Below, piece after piece: positions 1 to 5,909 of a stretch of 64,000 bases of DNA. A program made the position numbers and the translations under genes. Source of the DNA: Streptomyces griseoincarnatus (lineage in GTDB: Bacteria > Actinomycetota > Actinomycetes > Streptomycetales > Streptomycetaceae). The notes under the pieces were generated by a model. That model had not been told where the DNA came from, ran no database searches, and was given only the letters and a program-made list of their open reading frames with translations. The first letter of the stretch is position 1. Each line of letters opens with the position of its first letter. The stretch spans positions 556,291 through 620,290 of the forward strand of contig BMTH01000003.1 of the NCBI GenBank assembly GCA_014649575.1. The letters are read 5' to 3'.

Positions 1-297
1 CGCGTCCTGAGCAAGGGTTCCCGGCCCGCCGGATACGCCCAGGTGGCGCGGGCCCGGCGGTCCGTCGTCTCGGTCAGCACCCGCTGCGCGGGCCTCGGCT
101 GCCTCCAGCGGTCCGTCGCCACCGTGCTGCTGCTCCGCGTCCGGGGCAGGTGGGCCGACTGGTGCACCGGCTTCCGGGTGCAGCCCTTCGCCGCGCACGC
201 CTGGGTCGAGGCCGGCGGCCGCCCGGTCGACGAGCCCGGAGAGGTCGGCGTGTTCCGCACCGTGCTGGCCGTGCGCCGCACCGGAGGCGGCTCATGA
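1..297 (+). CDS. lasso peptide biosynthesis B2 protein (partial, 5' end outside window)
   Basis: Only the C-terminal 98 residues are present; the reading frame is open from base 1. The stretch shows the core of the McjB/B2 transglutaminase-like cysteine peptidase fold: GCLQRSVAT with the presumed nucleophilic Cys, then DWCTGFR, and HAWVE with the presumed catalytic His. This family removes the leader peptide from lasso-peptide precursors before the B1 and C proteins act; the split B1/B2 form is usual in actinobacteria. The stop overlaps the next ATG (ATGA), so it is translationally coupled to the ABC transporter. Precursor, C and B1 genes should lie just left of the window. Family call is firm; product identity is unknown. 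Confidence 0.85.
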   Translation, partial: RVLSKGSRPAGYAQVARARRSVVSVSTRCAGLGCLQRSVATVLLLRVRGRWADWCTGFRVQPFAAHAWVEAGGRPVDEPGEVGVFRTVLAVRRTGGGS

Positions 298-1259
298 CGG
301 CGATCCGGGCCGAGGGCCTCTACGCGTACTACGGCACCACGCCGGCCGTGAACGGCCTCCACCTGAACGTCCCCGAGGGGGCCACCTTCGGGTTCCTGGG
401 GCCGAACGGCGCCGGCAAGACCACCACCATCAGCATGCTCACCACGCTGCTCAGGCCCACGGCGGGCCGCGCGGAGGTGGCCGGGTTCGACGTCACCACG
501 CACGCCGCCGAGGTGCGGCGCAGGATCGGCATCGTCTTCCAGGAGTCGACGCTCGACCTGGAACTCACGGCGACCGAGAACCTGCGATTCCAGGCCGACC
601 TGTGCGGTCTGGGCCGGGCCGAGGCGCGCGCCGCGGTGGCCGCGATGCTCGACATGATGGAGCTGACGGGACGCGACAGGACCCCCGTGCGGCACTTCTC
701 CACCGGCCTGCGCCGACGCCTGGAGATCGCCCGCGGCCTGCTCGGCTCCCCGCGCGTGCTCTTCCTCGACGAGCCGACCACCGGCCTCGACACGCAGACC
801 CGTGCGGCCGTCTGGCACCACCTGGACCGGCTCCGCGAGGAGCAGGGCATCACGGTCTTCTTCACCACGCACCAGCTGGAGGAGGCCGAGCACTGCGACC
901 GCATCGCGATCTTCGACCGCGGCAAGCTGGTCACGGAGGGCTCACCCGCGGAGCTGAAGTCCGTCATCGGGGCCGACGTCGTCGACCTGCGCACCGATGA
1001 CGACCGGCTGGCCGTGGACCTGCTGTCCGACCGCTTCGGCCTGACGGCCGAGAACACCCCCGGCGGACTGCGGCTGAGGGTGCAGGACGGCGCCTCCATG
1101 GTGCCCCGCCTGTGCACCGGGCTGGGCCTGGGCGTGCGGTCGGTGACCGTCACCCCGCCCTCGCTCGACGACGTCTACCTGCACCACACCGGGACCGCGA
1201 TCAGGGACAGCGGGTCCGACGCCCGCTCGCTCGACAGCCTCGGGGAGGGACTGCGATGA
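294..1259 (+). CDS. ABC transporter ATP-binding protein (DrrA-like, lasso peptide export/immunity)
   Basis: 321-residue cytoplasmic ATPase. Walker A GPNGAGKTT is at residues 36-44, and Walker B plus D-loop read VLFLDEPTTGLD. The signature region reads FSTGLRRR (about 135-142) instead of the canonical LSGGQ, a deviation also found in antibiotic-export ATPases. The C-terminal extension resembles the daunorubicin-resistance DrrA group. The start is the ATG overlapping the B2 stop, although the open frame extends further upstream. Its stop overlaps the ATG of the permease gene (ATGA), so B2, ATPase and permease form one coupled unit. Likely job: export of, and self-protection from, the lasso peptide (inference from context). 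Confidence 0.9.
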   Translation: MTAIRAEGLYAYYGTTPAVNGLHLNVPEGATFGFLGPNGAGKTTTISMLTTLLRPTAGRAEVAGFDVTTHAAEVRRRIGIVFQESTLDLELTATENLRFQADLCGLGRAEARAAVAAMLDMMELTGRDRTPVRHFSTGLRRRLEIARGLLGSPRVLFLDEPTTGLDTQTRAAVWHHLDRLREEQGITVFFTTHQLEEAEHCDRIAIFDRGKLVTEGSPAELKSVIGADVVDLRTDDDRLAVDLLSDRFGLTAENTPGGLRLRVQDGASMVPRLCTGLGLGVRSVTVTPPSLDDVYLHHTGTAIRDSGSDARSLDSLGEGLR

Positions 1260-2125
1260 CCCGGACCGACATCCCGCCGAGCGTCACCGTGACGAAACCG
1301 GCCCCGCCCTCGTCCGAGGGGCGGACCTGGCACACCGTACGGCCCTACGCGCTGCTGTGGCGGCGTGAGATGACCCGGCTGCGGCACAATCCGCTGCGCC
1401 TCGTCATGGGTCTGGTCACCCCGCTGCTGTTCCTCGTCGTGCTGGGCACGGGGCTGGAAGCGGCGTCGTCCACGCTCGGCAAGGCCCAGCTGAACGACTA
1501 CCGGGCCTACCTGTTCCCGGGCGCGCTCGTGATGTCCGTGCAGGCCCCGGCCATCGCCGTGGGCATCTCGCTCGTCTGGGACCGCCGGCTCGGCATGCTG
1601 CGCCAGATGCTCGTCTCCCCGTTCCCTCGGTCGAGCATCGTCCTCGGCCTCGCGCTCGGCGGAGCCACCACGGGCGCCGTCTACGGCCTCGCCCTGCTCG
1701 CGGTCGGAGGCATCGCGGGCGTCCGGTACACGCCGATGCTGCTGGTCGTCCTCGTCGAACTGCTCCTGGTCTCCCTGCTCTTCACCTCGTTCGGCCTTCT
1801 CGCCGCGGTCACCATCCGGCAGGTCGACACCTTCCAGATCGTGGTGAACCTCAGCCTCATGCCGCTGATGTTCTTCTCCGGCGCGATGTTCCCGCCCAAC
1901 GGGCTGCCGGGCTGGCTCGACACCGTCGTCAAGCTGAACCCGCTGACCTACGGCGTCGACGCCGTGCGCCGGACACTGCCCGGCCCCGACGTCCTCACCT
2001 CGGAGCAGACCCGGCTGATGCTCGGCGACTGGAACCCGCCCGTGTACGCGGAACTCGGCGTGCTGGCCGCCCTCACCGCCGCCGTACTGGGCCTCGCCAC
2101 CTACCGGTTCTCCCGGGCGCAGTGA
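1256..2125 (+). CDS. ABC-2 type transporter permease (DrrB-like)
   Basis: 289-residue integral membrane protein with about six hydrophobic segments, an N-terminal cytoplasmic stretch of about 45 residues, and the ABC2_membrane pattern: the segment around MPLMFFSGAMFPPNGLPGWL followed by NPLTYGVDAVR is typical of daunorubicin-type export permeases. It starts at the ATG overlapping the ATPase stop and would form the channel half of that transporter. The following gene begins 13 bp downstream behind a GAAAGGGGG ribosome-binding site, so the operon continues. Confidence 0.9.
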   Translation: MTRTDIPPSVTVTKPAPPSSEGRTWHTVRPYALLWRREMTRLRHNPLRLVMGLVTPLLFLVVLGTGLEAASSTLGKAQLNDYRAYLFPGALVMSVQAPAIAVGISLVWDRRLGMLRQMLVSPFPRSSIVLGLALGGATTGAVYGLALLAVGGIAGVRYTPMLLVVLVELLLVSLLFTSFGLLAAVTIRQVDTFQIVVNLSLMPLMFFSGAMFPPNGLPGWLDTVVKLNPLTYGVDAVRRTLPGPDVLTSEQTRLMLGDWNPPVYAELGVLAALTAAVLGLATYRFSRAQ

Positions 2126-2138
2126 AAGGGGGCCGGCC

Positions 2139-2612
2139 GTGACGTTCGTGCGGACATGGGCGGGCACCGCGGCCAGGATCGTCCTCGCGGCGGTCCTGGG
2201 CTACGCCGGCTGGGTGAAGGTCCAGGACCTCACGGGGGCCGGCCGTACCGTCGCCCTCTACCAGCTCGTCCCCGAGGAAAGCGCACAACTCGTCGGCGCC
2301 GCCGTGGCGTTCGTCGAGCTGGCGCTTGCCCTGCTGCTTCTCGCCGGGCTCGCCACCCGCGCCGTGGCGGCCGTCACCGCCCTGCTGATGGTCACGTACA
2401 TCGCGGCCATCGCCTCGGTGTGGGCGCGCGGGATGTCCATCGACTGCGGCTGCTTCAGCAGCGGCGGCACCCTCACCGGCGGCGCGGAACGGGGCTACGT
2501 CGTCGACATCGCGCGCGACCTCGCCTTCCTCGGCGCCGCCGCGTTCCTGATCACCCGCCCGCGGACCCGTTACGCCCTGGACCGCTGGGTCCTGGAAACG
2601 AAGGAGCGATAG
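2139..2612 (+). CDS. MauE/DoxX-like membrane protein, probable disulfide redox partner
   Basis: 157-residue protein with four predicted membrane helices (about 10-27, 48-68, 75-95, 122-140). A DCGCF motif (Cys103, Cys105) lies between helices 3 and 4. MauE/DoxX-like proteins with such a CxC pair are proposed to hand electrons between the membrane and periplasmic-type thioredoxins. The GTG start has a purine-rich site at 2124-2132. It sits directly before a DsbA-like thioredoxin (2-bp gap), so the two probably act as an oxidant/thioredoxin pair that closes disulfides outside the membrane. The link to the lasso peptide is inferred from the operon. Confidence 0.75.
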   Translation: MTFVRTWAGTAARIVLAAVLGYAGWVKVQDLTGAGRTVALYQLVPEESAQLVGAAVAFVELALALLLLAGLATRAVAAVTALLMVTYIAAIASVWARGMSIDCGCFSSGGTLTGGAERGYVVDIARDLAFLGAAAFLITRPRTRYALDRWVLETKER

Positions 2613-2614
2613 AC

Positions 2615-3340
2615 ATGCAGCCGTCGACGGACGCCCAGGTCCGGGAAATGGTCCACCGGCGCCGGCGACGCCGCCGCACTGTGCTGGTGTCGCTCGCGGC
2701 GGTGGTCACGGTGCTCGGCGCCGCGCTCGTCGGCGCCGGCCTGGTCCGGGCCACCGACACCGAGCCCGGCGATGCGCCCGAGGAGGTGCCCGCCGGTGTG
2801 GCCGCCGACCGGGCCGGACTCGTCACGTCCGAGGGTCCGGTCCGTGTCGACCTCTACCTCGACTACCTCTGCCCCGAGTGCCGCATCACCGAGAAGGCCC
2901 TCGCGCCCGAACTGAGGGAGATGCAGGAACGCGGAGAGGTGCGCGTCGTCCACCACCCGGTCGCCTTCCTCGACGACCGCAGCGCCCCCGCCGGCTACTC
3001 CACCCGGGCCGCGTCCGCCGCCGCCTGCGCCGCTGACCGGAACAAGTTCGAGCCCTACACGGCGGCGCTCTTCGACGAGCAGCCGCCGGAGCAGGGCCCC
3101 GGCCTCGACACCGACCGCCTGGTCGCCCTCGGCCGGGACGTCGGCATCACCGGCGCGTCCTTCGAGCGGTGCGTCCGCGACGGCACGTACCGGCCCTGGG
3201 TGACGTACGTGTCCGACGTCGCCGCCTCCCGCGGGGTGGCCCTCACCCCGACCGTGAAGGTGGCCGGCAAGCGCGTGGACCTCTCCGGACCCGACCGGGC
3301 GAAGGCGTTCGTGCGAGCGGTGGAGGAGAGCCGTTCATGA
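2615..3340 (+). CDS. DsbA-family thioredoxin, membrane-anchored (CPEC)
   Basis: 241 residues. There is an Arg-rich N-terminus (RRRRRRR at 15-21), one transmembrane anchor (about 22-44), a short linker, then a DsbA-like thioredoxin fold with active site CPEC at Cys86-Cys89 and a downstream TPT stretch that could supply the cis-proline. The orientation implies an extracytoplasmic catalytic domain. It follows the MauE-like gene with a 2-bp gap and its stop overlaps the CapA ATG. In a lasso-peptide operon this is a strong candidate for forming the disulfides of a class I lasso peptide. A general thiol-disulfide housekeeping role is the alternative. Confidence 0.8.
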   Translation: MQPSTDAQVREMVHRRRRRRRTVLVSLAAVVTVLGAALVGAGLVRATDTEPGDAPEEVPAGVAADRAGLVTSEGPVRVDLYLDYLCPECRITEKALAPELREMQERGEVRVVHHPVAFLDDRSAPAGYSTRAASAAACAADRNKFEPYTAALFDEQPPEQGPGLDTDRLVALGRDVGITGASFERCVRDGTYRPWVTYVSDVAASRGVALTPTVKVAGKRVDLSGPDRAKAFVRAVEESRS

Positions 3341-4659
3341 GCCGCCTCACCGTGGCGCTGACCGGGGACTGCATGATGACGCGGGGCGCGCCCGTCACCT
3401 CCGACCCCGCCGCCGGCCGACTGGGCGAGGTGCTGCACACGGCCGACTTCGCCTTCACCAACCTGGAGGTCGCGCCCGCCACCGGACGCGGCCACCCCGT
3501 ACCCGACGCGGCCAGCGGAGGCGGCCTGATCGCGGATCCCGCCGTCCTCGACGACGTGACGGCGATGGGCTTCTCCGCCCTGAGCTGCGCCAACAACCAT
3601 GCCCTCGACCTGGGCACGGAGGGCGTCCTCGGCACGGTGGACCTGCTGCGCGCCAAGGGGGTGCCGTTCGCGGGGATCGGCGCCGACCTCACCGCGGCCC
3701 GGCGCCCGGTCTACGTGGACCGGCCGGCCGGCAGCCTGGCGCTGATCGCGTGCACCGCCACCTTCCGGGACGGGCAGGAGGCGGCCGCCCCGTCCCCCGA
3801 CCTGCCGGGCCGGCCGGGACTCAGCCCGCTGCGGCACGGCGTGACGCTCCGGGTGACGGCCGCGCAGCTGGAGGCGCTGCGGGAGATCGACGGCGCCACC
3901 GGGCTGCGGTCCCGGCGGGCCGAGGCGCGCACCCTGCTCGGGTTCGACCCCGCCATGCCCGGACCGGGCCGGCTCGCGCTGTTCGGCACCCGGTTCGAGA
4001 CCGCGGACACCCCGGGCCTGACCACCGCCTGCGACCCCCGGGACGTCCACGACATCACCCGCTGGGTGGCCGAGGCGCGCCGCCGCGCGGACCTGGTCCT
4101 GGTCAGCGTCCACTCCCACGAACCCGGCCCGACGCCCGAGACCCCCGCCGAGTTCCTGCGGGACTTCGCCCGTGCGGTGATCGACGCCGGCGCCGACGCC
4201 GTGGTCGGGCACGGCCCGCACATGCTGCGCGGTGTGGAGCTCCACCGGGGCCGGCCCGTCTTCCACAGCCTGGGGAACATCGTCAGCCAGATCGAACTGG
4301 CCGACCGCATCCCCGCCGAGGACTACGCGCGGGCCGGCACGGACGAGTCCCTGACCCCCGGCGGGTACTTCGAGCGGATCACCGCCCACGGCCGGCGGAT
4401 GTTCGCCCCGCACCGCCGGTACTGGCAGTCGCTCGTGCCGGTGCTCACCTTCGACGACGGGGTCTTCACCGGCGCCCGGCTGCACCCGGTTGACCTGGGC
4501 TTCGGGCAGCCCGTGCACCGGCGGGGACGGCCCCGGCTGGCCGGTCCGGTCGACGCCAAGGAGATCCTCACCGACTTCGCGCGGCTCGCGGAGCCCCACG
4601 GCGTCACCGTCACCGTCGGCGACGACGGGACGGGGGAACTGGTGGCGGCGGAAACCTGA
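3337..4659 (+). CDS. CapA family protein (poly-gamma-glutamate synthesis CapA/metallophosphatase-like)
   Basis: 440 residues. CapA-family motifs are visible in order: ALTGDCMMTRG near the N-terminus, TNLEVAP, the SCANNHALDLG block, VSVHSHEPG, and VVGHGPHMLRGVELHRGRPVFHSLGN. The family has a calcineurin-like metallophosphatase fold with metal-binding Asp/Asn/His residues, known from capsule polyglutamate systems. No signal peptide or PgsB/PgsC partners are seen, so it is unlikely to serve capsule synthesis here. The ATG overlaps the DsbA-like stop (ATGA), which ties it to the lasso-peptide operon; a tailoring or immunity function is possible but unproven. Confidence 0.75.
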   Translation: MSRLTVALTGDCMMTRGAPVTSDPAAGRLGEVLHTADFAFTNLEVAPATGRGHPVPDAASGGGLIADPAVLDDVTAMGFSALSCANNHALDLGTEGVLGTVDLLRAKGVPFAGIGADLTAARRPVYVDRPAGSLALIACTATFRDGQEAAAPSPDLPGRPGLSPLRHGVTLRVTAAQLEALREIDGATGLRSRRAEARTLLGFDPAMPGPGRLALFGTRFETADTPGLTTACDPRDVHDITRWVAEARRRADLVLVSVHSHEPGPTPETPAEFLRDFARAVIDAGADAVVGHGPHMLRGVELHRGRPVFHSLGNIVSQIELADRIPAEDYARAGTDESLTPGGYFERITAHGRRMFAPHRRYWQSLVPVLTFDDGVFTGARLHPVDLGFGQPVHRRGRPRLAGPVDAKEILTDFARLAEPHGVTVTVGDDGTGELVAAET

Positions 4660-4758
4660 CGGCGGCCGCCGGCCCGGCCGATAAGGTGCGGGGGATACAG
4701 GCTGACGAGGCGTCGGACCGCCGGACACGGCGGCGACCCGAGGTACGAGGGATGCGGC

Positions 4759-5436
4759 ATGGCCGAGGCGGTCCGGGTCCTGATCGCGGACGACCAGGCG
4801 CTGCTGCGCGGGAGCTTCCGGGTCCTCGTCGACTCGACTCCCGGCATGGAGACGGTGGGGGAGGCGGGGGACGGCGCCGAGGCCGTCGCGCTCGCCCGCG
4901 AACTGACGCCGGACGTGGTCCTGATGGACCTGCGGATGCCCGTCATGGACGGAATCGCCGCCACCCGCGAGATCTGCTCGGACGCGTCCATGGCGGGCGT
5001 GCGGGTGCTGGCCCTCACGATGTTCGACATGGACGAGTACGTCTACCCGGCCCTCCAGGCGGGCGCGAGCGGCTTCATGCTGAAGGACGCCTCGCCGGAC
5101 GACCTCGTCGCGGGCATCCGTGTCATCGCCACCGGCGAGGGCGTGCTGGCCCCCTCGGTCACGCGTCGCGTCATCGCGAACTTCTCCCACCGGGACACGG
5201 CCGCCCGGCCGGCCCCCCGGCTCGTCGGGCTCACCCGGCGCGAACAGGAGGTGCTCGTGCTGATCGCCAAGGGCCTGTCGAACGCGGAGATCGCCGACCG
5301 GCTGGTGATCAGCCTGCCCACCGTGAAGACCCACGTGAGCAGCCTGCTCTCGAAGCTGAACGCCCGCGACCGCGCCCAGCTGGTCATCGTCGCCTACGAG
5401 AGCGGCATCGCGGAGCGCGGGATGCCGCCGGCCTGA
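4759..5436 (+). CDS. NarL/LuxR-family response regulator
   Basis: 225 residues. The receiver domain (about 4-122) has the acidic pair ADD at 10-12, phospho-acceptor Asp57 in VVLMDLRMP and a conserved Lys in MLKDASP. A LuxR-type HTH follows at about 155-215 (LTRREQEVLVLIAKGLSNAE, then TVKTHVSSLL). A 99-bp gap separates it from the CapA gene; TAAGGT at 4682-4687 could be a -10 element. No histidine kinase lies next to it here, so the partner is either left of the window or elsewhere. It may control the lasso-peptide cluster. Confidence 0.9.
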   Translation: MAEAVRVLIADDQALLRGSFRVLVDSTPGMETVGEAGDGAEAVALARELTPDVVLMDLRMPVMDGIAATREICSDASMAGVRVLALTMFDMDEYVYPALQAGASGFMLKDASPDDLVAGIRVIATGEGVLAPSVTRRVIANFSHRDTAARPAPRLVGLTRREQEVLVLIAKGLSNAEIADRLVISLPTVKTHVSSLLSKLNARDRAQLVIVAYESGIAERGMPPA

Positions 5437-5452
5437 CCCGGGTGGCGACGGG

Positions 5453-5803
5453 TCACGGCAGAGAAGATCGTCGTAGGGACGCGTCCGTCGCTCGTCCGGC
5501 CGGGCCGCGTTCCGCGCGGAGGAGCGCGCGGGCCGCCCGGAGGACGTCCTCGTCCTCTCCCGCACCGCAGGCGACGAGCACGCGGAGCAGTCGGGTCCCC
5601 CACACGTCCGGGTCCGTGGCGTGGGCGTCGAGGACACGGACGCCGTAGGTTCCTCCCGTGCCGTCGGGGGCGGTCAGGCGTCGGCGGACCGCCTGCCTCA
5701 GCGCGTCGTGCAGGTCGTGGACGGTTCCGCGGGCCGTGCCCGTCAGTCCGGCCGCCGCTCCGGTGGTCAGCGCGGTGGCCACCAGTTCCGCTCCGGTCAC
5801 CAT
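5453..5803 (-). CDS. small conserved hypothetical protein (NTPase-associated type)
   Basis: 116 residues with an Ala-rich hydrophobic N-terminus (MVTGAELVATALTTGAAAGLT), an amphipathic helix (VHDLHDALRQAVRRRL), and a C-terminal part of the type DPDVWGTRLLRVLVACGAGEDEDVLRAARALL. From memory, short Streptomyces proteins of this shape often sit beside NTPase or TPR regulators and have been suggested to be adaptor modules of conflict systems. It is transcribed divergently from the large AfsR-like regulator, sharing an intergenic region of about 100 bp. It ends 16 bp from the convergent response regulator. No enzymatic motif is seen. Confidence 0.6.
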   Translation of the reverse strand: MVTGAELVATALTTGAAAGLTGTARGTVHDLHDALRQAVRRRLTAPDGTGGTYGVRVLDAHATDPDVWGTRLLRVLVACGAGEDEDVLRAARALLRAERGPAGRATDASLRRSSLP

Positions 5804-5909
5804 GGGTCCCTTCGGATGTGCGGGTTGTGCGCGTTCGCACCGGTCACTGTGTCCGCAGGTGCTGCAATGCTGATGAACTGGCGATGAAGTGCGGGAGCGG
5901 AGGCTCGGG

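Noticed and set aside
3055..5637. 860-residue minus-strand ORF across the CapA and response regulator genes
   Set aside because: High G+C shadow: low-complexity Arg/Gly/Val translation without family motifs, opposite to two clear genes.
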